64,000 nt of DNA, taken from the NCBI RefSeq assembly GCF_001513745.1, contig NZ_CP013380.1, positions 3,720,001 to 3,784,000 of the forward strand. Direction: 5' to 3'. Below, one piece after another: positions 43,589 to 55,897 of the stretch (the first letter of the stretch is position 1; each line of letters opens with the position of its first letter). The notes beneath the pieces are model-generated. The model did not search any database, had not been told where the DNA came from, and was given only the letters and a program-made list of their open reading frames with translations. This stretch comes from Burkholderia humptydooensis (GTDB taxonomy: Bacteria; Pseudomonadota; Gammaproteobacteria; Burkholderiales; Burkholderiaceae). The position numbers were made by a program, and so were the translations under genes.

Positions 43589-44878
43589 ATGCCTTCGTCG
43601 TCCATCGTTTCACCGAATCCGCGCCGCGTACGGCGCGCGGCGTTCGTTCTCGCGCTCGTGCTCGCGCTGCACTGGCTCGCCGCGCTGTGGCTCGTGCGGT
43701 TTCGCGAGCCGTTCAAGCCCGTCGAGCCCGATAACGTGCCGGTTCAGGTCGAATTGCTGAAGCCGCAGCCGATCGAGCGCGCGAGCGCGCCCGAGAAGCC
43801 CGCCGCCGACGGGCCGCGGGCCGCGCCGAAGCGCGCGGCGCCTGCGCCCGCGCCGCGCGCCCGTGCGCCGCGCGCTTCGGCGCCCGTATCGAGCGCCGTC
43901 GAATCTCCCGACGAATCTCCCGCCGCCGCTTCCGCCACCGCTTCCGCGGCCGAGCCGGCGGGCGCGGCGGCGAGCGGTGCGGCGAGCGACGCAACGGGCA
44001 GCGCGGCAAGTAGCGCAGCGGCCGGCGCGTCGGGCGCAGCCGCGCCACCCGGCGAAGCAACAAAGGGCGTCAAGTTCGCGCTGCCGCCATCCGCCGACCT
44101 GCAATACGACACGTTCTACAACGGCATGCAAAACATGCCGGGCACGATCCACTGGCGCACCGACGGCAGCGGCTATTCGTTGTACGTATCGATGCCCGTG
44201 CCGTTCGTCGGCCCGTACACCTACGAAAGCCGCGGCCGCGTCGACGCGTTCGGCATCGCGCCGGCACGCTACGTCGAGACGCGCGGCAGGCGGCCGTCCG
44301 ACTTCGCGATCTTCAATCGCGAGACGAAGCAAATCGTGTTCACCGGCACGCCGAATTCGCTCGCGCTGCCCGACGGCGCGCAGGACCGCTTCAGCATGCT
44401 GATGCAGCTCGCGGGCCTCGTCGGCGGCGATCCCGACGCGTATCGTCCGGGCGTCACGCGCGAGTTCTTCGTCGTCGATCGCGACAGCGGCGAGACATGG
44501 CCGATCACGACGATCGGCGACGAAACGATCTCGACGAGCGCGGGCTCGCTCGATGCTAGACATTTCATGCGACTGCCGCGCCGCGCGGGCGATGCGCGCC
44601 GCATCGACATCTGGCTCGCGCCGTCGCTCGGCTGGCTGCCCGTGCGGATGGTTCAGACGGAACCGAGCGGCGCGCAGATCGAGCTGCTGCTGCGCCAGCG
44701 CGCGAGCGCGAGCGATGCGGCGGGCGAACGCGCAAGCGCGGATGCGAACGGCGACTCCGGCGCGGCGTCCGCGCCGACGCCCGCGTCCGGCGCGCCGCGC
44801 AACGCAGACGAATCGGTAAATTCGACCGCGGGCGCGCCGGCCAGTCCGCCCGCCGTTCACGAGCGGCAACAACCTTGA
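43589..44878 (+). CDS. DUF3108 domain protein
   Basis: 429 aa: one N-terminal helix (AAFVLALVLALHWLAALWLV), then a long Ala/Pro/Ser linker (about 50-160) of low complexity, and a DUF3108 domain (about 165-385: QYDTFYNGMQN, YESRGRVDAFG, RETKQIVFTG, RRIDIWLAPSLGWLPVRMVQTE). DUF3108 proteins are periplasmic-facing and unstudied; a lipid- or LPS-linked role is only guessed. It lies 83 nt after the IclR gene and ends near the DUF3567 gene. Confidence 0.85.
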   Translation: MPSSSIVSPNPRRVRRAAFVLALVLALHWLAALWLVRFREPFKPVEPDNVPVQVELLKPQPIERASAPEKPAADGPRAAPKRAAPAPAPRARAPRASAPVSSAVESPDESPAAASATASAAEPAGAAASGAASDATGSAASSAAAGASGAAAPPGEATKGVKFALPPSADLQYDTFYNGMQNMPGTIHWRTDGSGYSLYVSMPVPFVGPYTYESRGRVDAFGIAPARYVETRGRRPSDFAIFNRETKQIVFTGTPNSLALPDGAQDRFSMLMQLAGLVGGDPDAYRPGVTREFFVVDRDSGETWPITTIGDETISTSAGSLDARHFMRLPRRAGDARRIDIWLAPSLGWLPVRMVQTEPSGAQIELLLRQRASASDAAGERASADANGDSGAASAPTPASGAPRNADESVNSTAGAPASPPAVHERQQP

Positions 44879-45060
44879 CAATCTTTGACACCAACTTTCG
44901 TCCACCGGAGGAGAATCGGAAACGTTTTAAGGTCATCGGCATCCAACCGATACGCCCCGGAGATGCGACCGGCGTGCAGCGCCAACCCCTTGAAACCGGC
45001 TCGGTCCGCCCCACTTACGGGGCAACACGGCCGAAAGCCACAGCAAAGAGGAGTGCCGCC

Positions 45061-45318
45061 ATGCAAATGATCTACAACAGCCCCAACTACTGCGTCGTCG
45101 AATTTCCGCCGCAAGACGGCCACCACGCGATGAACTCGGGTGGCTACGAAATCGTCGACAAGAACGCGCAACGCGAAATCTTCATCGACGGCGAACTCGC
45201 CGCGCGCTTTCGCGAGCACGTGAAGCAGTTGATCAAGGCCGAGCCGACGCTCGACGAAGTCGATGAATTCCTCGGGCAGTTCGACAGCCTGATGACGCAA
45301 CCCGTCGTTCTCCACTGA
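45061..45318 (+). CDS. DUF3567 (BTH_I0359-like) small protein
   Basis: 85-aa acidic protein of the DUF3567 family, whose function is unknown. Visible features are MQMIYNSPNYCVVEFP, the REIFIDGELAARFREHVKQL helix and TLDEVDEFLGQFDSLM. AGAGGAG lies 7 nt before the ATG at 45061. Two TTGACA sequences (44875 and 44885) lie within the end of the preceding gene and could be -35 boxes of a 180-nt leader. The gene ends with a Rho-independent terminator. Confidence 0.9.
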   Translation: MQMIYNSPNYCVVEFPPQDGHHAMNSGGYEIVDKNAQREIFIDGELAARFREHVKQLIKAEPTLDEVDEFLGQFDSLMTQPVVLH

Positions 45319-45400
45319 CGTCGCGCCAGCGCGGCCGCCTGCCGGACCCGCGGGTCCGCGACAGCGCCGCCGCCCGACGCGATCCGGCGCACTCCAATCC

Positions 45401-45434
45401 GCCCCCGCCCGGCCGCCGCGCGGGGGCTTTGTTT
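45401..45434 (+). terminator. Rho-independent terminator after DUF3567 gene
   Basis: GCCCCCGC (45401-45408) pairs with GCGGGGGC (45420-45427) and is followed by TTTGTTT. It separates DUF3567 from metH. Confidence 0.85.
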
Positions 45435-45510
45435 GTCCACGCGCGGCCGCCTCACGGGCGACGGAAGCAGCGGCTACAATGACGGCTTTCCGATTCGCCG
45501 GTAATCCGCC

Positions 45511-46590
45511 ATGTCCGAGCCCAAGCCGACCGCGTCTTCCGCCCCATCCGCCGCCCTCGCCGCGCCGTACACGCGCGGCGCGGCGCTGCCGCAGTTGCTC
45601 CGGCAGCGCATCCTGATCCTCGACGGCGCGATGGGCACGATGATCCAGCGCTACAAGCTCGACGAGGCCGCGTATCGCGGCGAGCGCTTCAAGGATTTTT
45701 CGCGCGACGTGAAAGGCAATAACGAGCTGCTGTCGATCACGCAGCCGCAGATCATCCGCGAGATCCACGACCAGTACTTCGCCGCCGGCGCCGACATCGT
45801 CGAGACGAACACGTTCGGCGCGACGGCCGTCGCGCAGGCCGACTACGGGATGGAAGCGCTCGCCGCCGAGATGAACGTCGCGTCGGCCAGGCTCGCGCGC
45901 GAATCGGCCGCCAAATACGCGACGCCGGAGAAACCCCGCTTCGTCGCGGGCGCGATCGGGCCGACGCCGAAGACGGCGAGCATCTCGCCCGACGTCAACG
46001 ATCCGGGCGCGCGCAACGTCACGTTCGACGAGCTGCGCGACGCGTACTACGCGCAGGCGAAGGCGCTGCTCGACGGCGGCGTCGACCTGTTCCTCGTCGA
46101 GACGATCTTCGACACGCTGAACGCGAAGGCCGCCCTCTTCGCGCTCGACCAACTGTTCGACGACACCGGCGAACGGCTGCCGATCATGATCTCGGGCACC
46201 GTCACCGACGCGTCCGGCCGCATCCTGTCCGGCCAGACGGTCGAGGCGTTCTGGAATTCGCTGCGCCACGCGAAGCCGCTCACGTTCGGCCTGAACTGCG
46301 CGCTCGGCGCGGCGCTGATGCGCCCGTACATCGCCGAACTCTCGAAGCTGTGCGACACCTACGTGTCGTGCTATCCGAACGCGGGCCTGCCGAACCCGAT
46401 GAGCGACACCGGCTTCGACGAAACGCCCGACGTCACGTCGGGCCTCCTGAAGGAATTCGCGCAGGCGGGCCTCGTGAACGTCGCGGGCGGCTGCTGCGGC
46501 ACCACGCCCGAGCACATCGCGGCGATCGCGAAGGCGCTCGCCGAGGTCAAGCCGCGCCGCTGGCCGAGCCAGTACAGCGAAGCCGCCTGA
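45511..46590 (+). CDS. metH: Methionine synthase MetH, N-terminal (homocysteine-binding) part
   Basis: Homocysteine S-methyltransferase domain of cobalamin-dependent methionine synthase, encoded alone (359 aa). [15 protein letters not shown] is at the N-terminus. The zinc ligands are Cys in GLNCALG (near 266) and the Cys pair in [10 protein letters not shown] (near 330). In E. coli this is the first module of one 1227-aa MetH. Here it stops at 46590, and the remaining modules start 60 nt later in a separate gene. Split MetH is normal for many betaproteobacteria. Confidence 0.95.
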   Translation: MSEPKPTASSAPSAALAAPYTRGAALPQLLRQRILILDGAMGTMIQRYKLDEAAYRGERFKDFSRDVKGNNELLSITQPQIIREIHDQYFAAGADIVETNTFGATAVAQADYGMEALAAEMNVASARLARESAAKYATPEKPRFVAGAIGPTPKTASISPDVNDPGARNVTFDELRDAYYAQAKALLDGGVDLFLVETIFDTLNAKAALFALDQLFDDTGERLPIMISGTVTDASGRILSGQTVEAFWNSLRHAKPLTFGLNCALGAALMRPYIAELSKLCDTYVSCYPNAGLPNPMSDTGFDETPDVTSGLLKEFAQAGLVNVAGGCCGTTPEHIAAIAKALAEVKPRRWPSQYSEAA

Positions 46591-46650
46591 CGCGCCACGC
46601 ACGCCGCACGTCCCACCCCAATCCGCCAACCCGAATACGCACGCACCGCC

Positions 46651-49368
<2,718 letters not shown>

Positions 49369-49434
49369 CGGACGGTGCGCGCGACGCGCGCCGTGCGGCC
49401 GCCGCCGGCCGCCCCGCAACCCCGGCCCCCAACA

Positions 49435-49466
49435 TGCAAAAAGCCCGCGCGACGCGGGCTTTCCGG
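49435..49466. terminator. Terminator between metH and the DUF1840 gene
   Basis: AAGCCCGCG-CGA-CGCGGGCTT is a perfect 9-bp stem (49441-49449 with 49453-49461) with A's before and T's after. It can serve both converging genes. Confidence 0.88.
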
Positions 49467-49491
49467 GGGCCGGAGGGCCGACGAACGGTGC

Positions 49492-49815
49492 TCAGAAGCC
49501 CCAGTGGATGTCGGCGTTCTGCGCCTTCGCCTCGCGCAGCATCACGAGGAACGGCGCGACGCGTTGCGCGAGGCTCGGCGGCACTTCGTGGTGCGCATGG
49601 TCGGGCTCGTCTTCATGGAAGTGGCCCGCGTGCTCGGCCCGCGCCTGCTTCGCCTGGTTAACCGCGTCTTCGAGCTTCGCGATCGCGCCGTCGAGCTCAT
49701 CGAACGTGATCACGCCGCGCTCGCCGAGCTGCTTGCCGACGAGGCCGAGCACGTAGACCGCGAAATCCTTCAGCACATCCAGATCCTGTGCCGCCTTGCT
49801 TTTGAACGTAATCAT
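49492..49815 (-). CDS. DUF1840 small protein
   Basis: 107-aa protein of the DUF1840 family, whose function is unknown. Its N-terminus reads MITFKSKAAQDLDVLKDF, a conserved VITFDELDGAI follows, and a His/Glu-rich stretch (HAGHFHEDEPDHAHHE) could bind metal. The C-terminus ends ADIHWGF. AGGGA precedes the ATG at 49815. It converges with metH. Confidence 0.88.
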   Translation of the reverse strand: MITFKSKAAQDLDVLKDFAVYVLGLVGKQLGERGVITFDELDGAIAKLEDAVNQAKQARAEHAGHFHEDEPDHAHHEVPPSLAQRVAPFLVMLREAKAQNADIHWGF

Positions 49816-50018
49816 GACAATTCCCTTTTCATCTTGTCGTGCTCGCCGTACGTCCGCGACGGACGCCCGGCCGGCGCGCTGAACAAACGTCGGGGGCGCG
49901 TAGCACCTGAGCGGCATATTAGCACCTGTTAAAATTCAGCGATCCCTGAAACGCGCGCCCTGCGGCGCGACGGCGCCCCAGTCACGCTGGACCGCCGCCA
50001 ACGATATCCTCGACCAGC

Positions 50019-51803
50019 ATGCTGCCTGCCCAAAAACATACTCTCGAAACCCTGCTCGAAAACAGCGTGAAGCAGGTCGTCCAGGCGTCGAAAGGCGACG
50101 CCGACGCCGCGTTCGTCCTCCCCGCGATCGCGCTCGAGCGCCCGAAGGTCGCCGCGCACGGCGACGTCGCGTGCAACGTCGCGCTGCAGCTCGCGAAGCC
50201 GCTTGGCGCGAATCCGCGCCAGCTCGCCGAACGGATCGTCGCGGCGCTCACCACGCAGCCCGCGGCGGCGGGCCTCGTCGACGCGGCCGAGATCGCCGGC
50301 CCCGGCTTCATCAACCTGCGCCTCACGCCCGCATCGAAGCAGGCGGTGATCGGCGCGGTGTTCGCCGAAGGCCGCGCGTTCGGCGCGTCCGAGCGCGAGC
50401 GCGGCAAGCGCGTGCTGCTCGAATTCGTGTCCGCGAACCCGACGGGCCCGCTGCACGTCGGTCACGGCCGGCAGGCCGCGCTCGGTGACGCGCTCGCGAA
50501 CGTGCTGGCGAGCCAGGGCTACGCGGTGCACCGCGAGTTCTACTACAACGACGCGGGCGTGCAGATCGGCAATCTCGCGATCTCGACGCAGGCGCGCGCG
50601 CGCGGCCTCAAGCCCGGCGACGCCGGCTGGCCGGAAGCCGCGTACAACGGCGAGTACATCGCCGACATCGCGCGCGACTACCTGAACGGCGAGACCGTCG
50701 CGGCGAGCGACGGCGAGCCGGTGACGGGCAAGCGCGACGCAGAGGATCTGGAGGCGATCCGCAAGTTCGCGGTCGCCTACCTGCGCCGCGAGCAGGACAT
50801 GGACCTGAAGGCGTTCGGCGTGAAGTTCGACCAGTACTACCTGGAATCGTCGCTCTACACGGAAGGCCGCGTCGAGAAGACGGTGGACGCGCTGATCGAG
50901 GCCGGCATGACCTACGAGCAGGAAGGCGCGCTGTGGCTGCGCACGACGGACGAAGGCGACGACAAGGACCGCGTGATGCGCAAGACGGACGGCACGTACA
51001 CGTACTTCGTGCCGGACGTCGCGTACCATGTGACGAAATGGGAGCGCGGCTTCACGAAGGTCATCAACATCCAGGGCTCGGATCACCACGGCACGATCGC
51101 GCGCGTGCGCGCGGGCCTGCAGGGGCTGCACGTCGGGATTCCGAAGGGCTACCCCGACTACGTGCTGCACAAGATGGTCACGGTGATGCGCGACGGCCAG
51201 GAAGTGAAGATCTCGAAGCGCGCGGGCAGCTACGTGACGGTGCGCGACCTGATCGAATGGTCGGGCGGCGCGACGCCGGGCTCGGAAGCCTCACCCGAGC
51301 TGCTCGACGAGGCGACGATCACGCGCGGCCGAGACGCGGTGCGCTTCTTCCTGATTTCCCGCAAGGCGGACACCGAATTCGTGTTCGACATCGATCTCGC
51401 GCTGAAACAGAACGACGAAAACCCGGTCTACTACGTGCAGTACGCGCACGCGCGGATCTGCTCGGTGCTCAACGAATGGAAATCGCGCTACGGCGCGACC
51501 GACGCGCTGCTGCCGGGCGCCGAGCTGTCGCCGCTCGACAGCAAGCAGGCGATGGCGCTGATGCAGAAGCTCGCCGAGTATCCGGACGTGCTCGCGCACG
51601 CGGCGAACGAGCTGGCGCCGCATGCGGTCGCGTTCTACCTGCGCGAGCTCGCGAGCGAGTTTCACTCGTTCTACAATGCGGAGCGCGTTCTCGTCGACGA
51701 AGAAGCGCCGCGCACCGCGCGCGTCGCGCTCCTCGCGGCGACGCGCCAGGTGCTCGAAAACGGTCTCGCGATGCTCGGCGTATCCGCGCCCAGCAAGATG
51801 TAA
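50019..51803 (+). CDS. argS: ArgS, arginyl-tRNA synthetase
   Basis: Class I synthetase of 594 aa that charges tRNA-Arg. The HIGH motif is H146VGH149, the KMSKS-like motif is KISKRAG near 397, and the C-terminal anticodon-binding helices end at residue 594. The N-terminal additional domain (1-110) is typical of ArgS. The 203-bp gap upstream holds no recognised gene. Confidence 0.97.
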   Translation: MLPAQKHTLETLLENSVKQVVQASKGDADAAFVLPAIALERPKVAAHGDVACNVALQLAKPLGANPRQLAERIVAALTTQPAAAGLVDAAEIAGPGFINLRLTPASKQAVIGAVFAEGRAFGASERERGKRVLLEFVSANPTGPLHVGHGRQAALGDALANVLASQGYAVHREFYYNDAGVQIGNLAISTQARARGLKPGDAGWPEAAYNGEYIADIARDYLNGETVAASDGEPVTGKRDAEDLEAIRKFAVAYLRREQDMDLKAFGVKFDQYYLESSLYTEGRVEKTVDALIEAGMTYEQEGALWLRTTDEGDDKDRVMRKTDGTYTYFVPDVAYHVTKWERGFTKVINIQGSDHHGTIARVRAGLQGLHVGIPKGYPDYVLHKMVTVMRDGQEVKISKRAGSYVTVRDLIEWSGGATPGSEASPELLDEATITRGRDAVRFFLISRKADTEFVFDIDLALKQNDENPVYYVQYAHARICSVLNEWKSRYGATDALLPGAELSPLDSKQAMALMQKLAEYPDVLAHAANELAPHAVAFYLRELASEFHSFYNAERVLVDEEAPRTARVALLAATRQVLENGLAMLGVSAPSKM

Positions 51804-51881
51804 CGCCGAGGCCGTCGGCCAAGCGCCGCGGCGCAGCGCGTCGCGGCTGTTTCACGAAATCTTTCGCAGGTGACTCAAGCA

Positions 51882-52733
51882 ATGGCAAAACCACGCCGAA
51901 CGTCGAAGCAATCGAAACAAGCCGGAGGAACATTTCTTGGTATCGTGCTGGGTCTCATCGTCGGCCTGGCCATCGCGGTAGTGGTGGCGCTCTACATCAC
52001 CCGCGCGCCGTCGCCGTTCGTCTCGAAGGTCGCGCCGCCCGCCGACAACAACGCGAGCCAGCCGCAGCAGTTCGATCCGAATCGCGCGCTGCAGGGCAAG
52101 ACGCCCGGCCAGCCGGTGACGCCGCAGGCCGCGCAGCCCGCGCCGCCCAACACGGCGCCCGGCCAGGCCGCGAACCCGAGCCAGCCGCCGCTGCTGCCCG
52201 AGCCGCAGATCGTCGAGGTGCCGTCGTCGAACAACAACGGCAACGGCTCGCCGAGCGCGTCGAACAACGCCGCGGACAACGGCGTCGCCGTCGCGCCGAA
52301 GCCCGCCGAGCTCACGCCGCCGCCCGCGAAGAAGCCGCAGGCGGCCGCGAACGGCAGCTCGGCGCCGCACGTCGCGAACAACAACGCGCAGGCGAGCGCC
52401 GCGACGCCGCCCAAGGCCGCACAGGCGCCGAAGGGCGCGTCGTCGGCGACGACGGCCGCCGCGAAGCCGGCGCCGACGCCGGGCGCCGACGCGAACACCG
52501 GCTACTTCCTGCAGGTGGGCGCGTACAAGACCGAGGCGGACGCCGAGCAGCAGCGCGCGCGCCTCGGCTTCCAGGGCTTCGAATCGAAGGTGTCCAAGCG
52601 CGACGTGAGCGGCGTCACCTACTTCCGCGTGCGGATCGGGCCGTTCTCGAAATTCGAGGACATGAACTCCGCGCGCCAGCGGCTGTCCGATGCGGGAGTC
52701 GATACCGCTGTGATCCGCTTTACGAAGCAGTAA
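51882..52733 (+). CDS. SPOR-domain membrane protein
   Basis: 283 aa. A basic N-terminus is followed by one helix (FLGIVLGLIVGLAIAVVVALYI), a long Pro/Ala/Asn-rich linker (about 50-200) and a C-terminal SPOR domain (GYFLQVGAYKTEADAEQQRARL, TYFRVRIGPFSK). SPOR domains bind denuded septal peptidoglycan, so the protein likely acts at division sites (FtsN-like architecture). GTG at 51870 is in frame, but the ATG at 51882 with AGGT upstream is preferred. It follows argS by 78 nt and precedes dsbA. Confidence 0.92.
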   Translation: MAKPRRTSKQSKQAGGTFLGIVLGLIVGLAIAVVVALYITRAPSPFVSKVAPPADNNASQPQQFDPNRALQGKTPGQPVTPQAAQPAPPNTAPGQAANPSQPPLLPEPQIVEVPSSNNNGNGSPSASNNAADNGVAVAPKPAELTPPPAKKPQAAANGSSAPHVANNNAQASAATPPKAAQAPKGASSATTAAAKPAPTPGADANTGYFLQVGAYKTEADAEQQRARLGFQGFESKVSKRDVSGVTYFRVRIGPFSKFEDMNSARQRLSDAGVDTAVIRFTKQ

Positions 52734-52782
52734 GCCGCGCCGTCCGACTTCGCTACCCACGCAACCGATTGAACGTTCGAAC

Positions 52783-53421
52783 ATGAAAAAACTGCTTAGC
52801 TCGCTGTTCCTGTCCCTGAGCCTCGTCGCGGGCTTCGCACAGGCGTCGCCGTCCGCGCCCGTCACCGGCAAGGACTTCGAAGTGATGAAGTCGCCGCAGC
52901 CGGTGTCGGCGCCCGCCGGCAAGGTCGAGGTGATCGAGTTCTTCTGGTACGGCTGCCCGCACTGCTACGAGTTCGAGCCGACGGTCGAGGCGTGGGTGAA
53001 GAAGGAGGGCGACAAGATCGCGTTCAAGCGCGTGCCGGTGGCGTTCCGCGACGATTTCGTCCCGCACTCGAAGCTGTTCTACGCGCTGTCGGCGCTCGGC
53101 GTCTCCGAGAAGGTCACGCCCGCCGTGTTCAACGCGATCCACAAGGAGAAGAACTACCTGCTGACGCCGCAGGCGCAGGCCGACTTCCTCGCAACGCAGG
53201 GCGTCGACAAGAAGAAGTTCCTCGACGCGTACAACTCGTTCAGCGTGCAGGGCCAGGTGAAGCAGTCGGCCGAGCTGCTGAAGAGCTACAACATCGACGG
53301 CGTGCCGACGATCGTCGTCCAGGGCAAGTACAAGACGGGCCCGGCGTACACGAACAGCCTCGAAGGCACCGCGCAAGTGCTCGATTTCCTCGTCAAGCAA
53401 GTGCAGGACAAAAAGCTGTAA
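52783..53421 (+). CDS. dsbA: DsbA, periplasmic thiol:disulfide oxidoreductase
   Basis: 212-aa periplasmic oxidant of secreted proteins. A signal peptide ends near residue 21 (FAQA-SP). The active site is C58-P-H-C61 in a thioredoxin fold, with the cis-Pro loop GVPTIVV near 167. It matches the DsbA studied in B. pseudomallei as a virulence factor. It is 49 nt after the SPOR gene and 19 nt before an SDR gene. Confidence 0.96.
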   Translation: MKKLLSSLFLSLSLVAGFAQASPSAPVTGKDFEVMKSPQPVSAPAGKVEVIEFFWYGCPHCYEFEPTVEAWVKKEGDKIAFKRVPVAFRDDFVPHSKLFYALSALGVSEKVTPAVFNAIHKEKNYLLTPQAQADFLATQGVDKKKFLDAYNSFSVQGQVKQSAELLKSYNIDGVPTIVVQGKYKTGPAYTNSLEGTAQVLDFLVKQVQDKKL

Positions 53422-53440
53422 TCTCCCCCCTCGCGCCGGC

Positions 53441-54220
53441 ATGAACGCCCCTCCTCCGCTCAAGGTCTTCATCACCGGCGCGTCCAGCGGGCTCGGCCTC
53501 GCGCTCGCCGCCGAATACGCGCGGCACGGCGCGACGCTCGGCCTCGTCGCCCGGCGCGCCGACGCACTCGCCGAGTTCGCGCAACGCTTCCCCAAGGCCG
53601 CGATCTCGATCTACCCGGCCGACGTGCGCGACGCCGATGCGCTCGCGCTCGCCGCGTCGCGCTTCGTCGCCGCGCACGGGTGTCCCGACGTCGTGATCGC
53701 GAACGCCGGCATCAGCAAGGGCGCGATCACGGGCGAAGGCGATCTCGCCGCGTTCCGCGAGATCATGGACGTCAACTACTACGGGATGATCGCGACGTTC
53801 GAGCCGTTCATCGCGCCGATGACGGCCGCGCGGCGCGGCACGCTCGTCGGCATCGCGAGCGTCGCCGGCGTGCGCGGGCTGCCGGGCTCGGGCGCGTACA
53901 GCGCGTCGAAGGCAGCGGCGATCAAGTATCTCGAGGCGCTCAGAGTCGAGCTGCGGGCCGCGCAGGTGGCGGTCGTGACGATCGCGCCCGGCTACATCCG
54001 CACGCCGATGACCGAGCACAACCCGTATCCGATGCCGTTCCTGATGGACGCGGACCGCTTCGCGAAGCGCGCGGCGCTCGCGATCTCGCAAAAGACCGCG
54101 TTTCGCGTGATTCCGTGGCAGATGGGCGTCGTCGCGAAGCTGCTGCACGTGATGCCGCGCTGGCTGTATGACCGCCTGTTCGAGAAGGCGCCGCGCAAGC
54201 CTCGGGCGAAGGCGGGCTGA
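53441..54220 (+). CDS. Short-chain dehydrogenase/reductase (SDR)
   Basis: 259-aa classical SDR. The cofactor loop is TGASSGLG (residues 12-19), NAG is at NAGISKG, and the catalytic YSASK is near 157. The C-terminal part (VIPWQMGVVAKLLHVMPRWLYDRLF) is hydrophobic and may touch membrane. It is co-oriented with dsbA and may share its transcript. Substrate unknown. Confidence 0.9.
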   Translation: MNAPPPLKVFITGASSGLGLALAAEYARHGATLGLVARRADALAEFAQRFPKAAISIYPADVRDADALALAASRFVAAHGCPDVVIANAGISKGAITGEGDLAAFREIMDVNYYGMIATFEPFIAPMTAARRGTLVGIASVAGVRGLPGSGAYSASKAAAIKYLEALRVELRAAQVAVVTIAPGYIRTPMTEHNPYPMPFLMDADRFAKRAALAISQKTAFRVIPWQMGVVAKLLHVMPRWLYDRLFEKAPRKPRAKAG

Positions 54221-54308
54221 GCGGGGCGGCGGCGCCGATCCGCGCCGCGCCGTTCATGCATCCATCCCGCAGCGCCAGCGCAACCGGCGCGCGCCGCTCA
54301 CCGCGCCG

Positions 54309-55022
54309 TCACGCGCCCGCCGGCGGCTGCGTGTAGACCGCCGGATCGGCCGACAGCCCAGCCTTCACGTCGCGCGTCAACGCGTCGACGAGCACTTCGT
54401 CGCGGCCCGCCGCAAGCGCGTCGAGCGTCTGCCGGACGACGTCCTCCGGGCGATTCTTCGGCACGCCCTGCGCGTGCGCGACCATGTCGGTGTCGATGTA
54501 CGCGGAATGCAGCGCGAGAACCCGCGTGCCCTGTTCGCGCAGCTCGTTGCGTATCGCGTTCGTCGCGGCCCATGCGGCCGCCTTCGAAATGCCGTATGCG
54601 CCCGTGCCCGGCAAGCCTAGCCACGACAGCACCGACAGCACGTTGACGATCGCGCCGCCGCCGTTGTCGCGCAGCACCGGCGCGAACGCGCGCGCCATCG
54701 CGAGCGGACCGAAGAAATTCGTGTCGAGCTGCGCCTGCAGCCCGCCGCCGTCCGCATCCGCGAGAAGCGAGCCCATCCGGAAAATGCCTGCGTTGTTGAC
54801 GAGCAGATTGACGTCGCGCAGGTCGCGCGCGGCGGCGGCGACGTCGTCCGCGCGCGTGACGTCGAGGCGCACCGGCTGCGCGCCGGGCGTCGTCACGCGC
54901 GCCGGGTCGCGCGCGGCCGCATAGATTTTCCTCGCGCCGGCGGCCTTCAGCCCGTTGACGAATGCGAGCCCCAGGCCGCGATTCGCGCCAGTCACCAATA
55001 CGACAGCATCATCCAGTTTCAT
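54309..55022 (-). CDS. SDR oxidoreductase divergent from a MarR regulator
   Basis: 237-aa SDR. The cofactor loop is TGANRGLG (10-17), NNAG is near 82 and the catalytic YGISK near 152. GGAG lies 9 nt before the ATG at 55022; the frame is open a little further (55046). It is transcribed away from a MarR gene, and an 8-bp inverted repeat sits 50 nt upstream of its start, so it is the probable repressed target. Such pairs often detoxify aldehydes or ketones. Confidence 0.9.
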   Translation of the reverse strand: MKLDDAVVLVTGANRGLGLAFVNGLKAAGARKIYAAARDPARVTTPGAQPVRLDVTRADDVAAAARDLRDVNLLVNNAGIFRMGSLLADADGGGLQAQLDTNFFGPLAMARAFAPVLRDNGGGAIVNVLSVLSWLGLPGTGAYGISKAAAWAATNAIRNELREQGTRVLALHSAYIDTDMVAHAQGVPKNRPEDVVRQTLDALAAGRDEVLVDALTRDVKAGLSADPAVYTQPPAGA

Positions 55023-55071
55023 CTCGATTCTCTCCAACAAGACCACGGATTCGCGCGGCTCTCGCCGCTGA

Positions 55072-55091
55072 ATCGATGCATACGCATCGAT
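55072..55091. promoter_or_regulatory. Palindromic operator 1 (SDR side)
   Basis: ATCGATGC-ATAC-GCATCGAT is a perfect 8-bp inverted repeat, 50 nt upstream of the SDR start codon. It shares the core ATGCAT/TGCAT with the second site and is likely bound by the MarR protein. Confidence 0.55.
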
Positions 55092-55154
55092 CCCTCCAGC
55101 AATACGTCAGGCCAGATGTTACGCCGAAATGCATTGGCTGCTCGGCACAAAACC

Positions 55155-55166
55155 ATGCATATGCAT
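55155..55166. promoter_or_regulatory. Palindromic operator 2 (MarR promoter side)
   Basis: ATGCATATGCAT is an exact 12-bp palindrome. Its first six bases occupy the -35 position (17 bp) of the TAGAAT -10 box at 55178-55183, so a repressor here would block the marR promoter. Confidence 0.55.
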
Positions 55167-55177
55167 TTTGTACGTCA

Positions 55178-55183
55178 TAGAAT
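55178..55183 (+). promoter_or_regulatory. -10 box of the MarR gene
   Basis: TAGAAT lies 36 nt before the MarR ATG. It is spaced 17 bp from the operator-overlapping -35 position; no TTGACA is present there. Confidence 0.4.
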
Positions 55184-55218
55184 GTTTGCCATCGACGAAC
55201 GATTCCGAAGGACCCACG

Positions 55219-55650
55219 ATGAGCGACGCACCGATGAGACTCCCGTGCCACTGCGGCACGCTGCGCCAGGCCACGCGCGCGATCACGTCGCGCTATGACG
55301 CGCATCTCGCGAAACACGGCATCCGCATCACGCAATTCACGATACTCGCGGCGCTGCACGGCAGCGACACGCTGCCGACGGGCGAGCTCGCGACGCGCCT
55401 GCTGCTCGACCAGACCACGCTGAGCCGCACGCTCGCGACGCTGCAATCGAATCAACTCGTGCGCGCCGAATCCGGCGACGATCAGCGCGTGCGCCTCTGG
55501 CGCCTCACGCCGAAGGGCACCGCGCTGTACAAGGCGGCCCGCGTCGATTGGGAGGCCGCGCAGAACGACGTGTATCGCCGCATCGGCAAGCGGAACATGC
55601 AGGCACTCGACGCCGAGATTTTCGCGCTCGCCGAGGCGCTCTCGCACTGA
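55219..55650 (+). CDS. MarR-family transcriptional regulator
   Basis: 143-aa winged-helix repressor. The dimer helices flank the DNA-binding domain (FTILAALHGSDTLPTGELATRLLLDQTTLSRTLATLQSNQL, then RLWRLTPKGTALY as the wing). Two Cys close to the N-terminus (PCHCGTL) could sense oxidants. AAGGA precedes the ATG at 55219; the open frame to 55129 overlaps the operator and is not used. Its target is the divergent SDR and itself. Confidence 0.9.
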   Translation: MSDAPMRLPCHCGTLRQATRAITSRYDAHLAKHGIRITQFTILAALHGSDTLPTGELATRLLLDQTTLSRTLATLQSNQLVRAESGDDQRVRLWRLTPKGTALYKAARVDWEAAQNDVYRRIGKRNMQALDAEIFALAEALSH

Positions 55651-55660
55651 CGCGCGGCGC

Positions 55661-55723
55661 GGCGTCGCGAGCCTGTGCATCGGCGGCGGCGAGGCGACCG
55701 CGCTGGCGATCGAGCTGACGTAA
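55661..55723 (+). pseudogene. Remnant 3' end of a thiolase gene
   Basis: The 63 bases read GVASLCIGGGEATALAIELT-stop. This is the C-terminal active-site Cys segment of an acetyl-CoA acetyltransferase, and 42 bases are identical to the same place in the thiolase gene at 61690-62883 (62821-62862). Nothing upstream in this frame is thiolase-like because the MarR gene begins there. It is the last trace of a deleted or moved thiolase gene. Confidence 0.8.
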
Positions 55724-55897
55724 CGCCGCTCGCCCGCGGCGGTGCGCCGCTGCGGCGGCGGTTCCGGCGCCGCGGCGCGACGCGCGCCGACGCCGGCTAA
55801 CGTCGAGCGCCCATTGACGGTATGCTATCCCGCTGGCGTGCGGCCGCTGCGACGTTGCCGCCCGCCGTCGACAGAATTACGCCACGTGGGAGATCTC

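Noticed and set aside
44879..45060. SAH or cobalamin riboswitch in the leader before DUF3567/metH
   Set aside because: No recognisable conserved core or B12-box was found; only a GC-rich leader and two TTGACA boxes.
44875..45060. Extended start of the DUF3567 protein
   Set aside because: The upstream part is not conserved-looking, and AGAGGAG is correctly placed only for the ATG at 45061.
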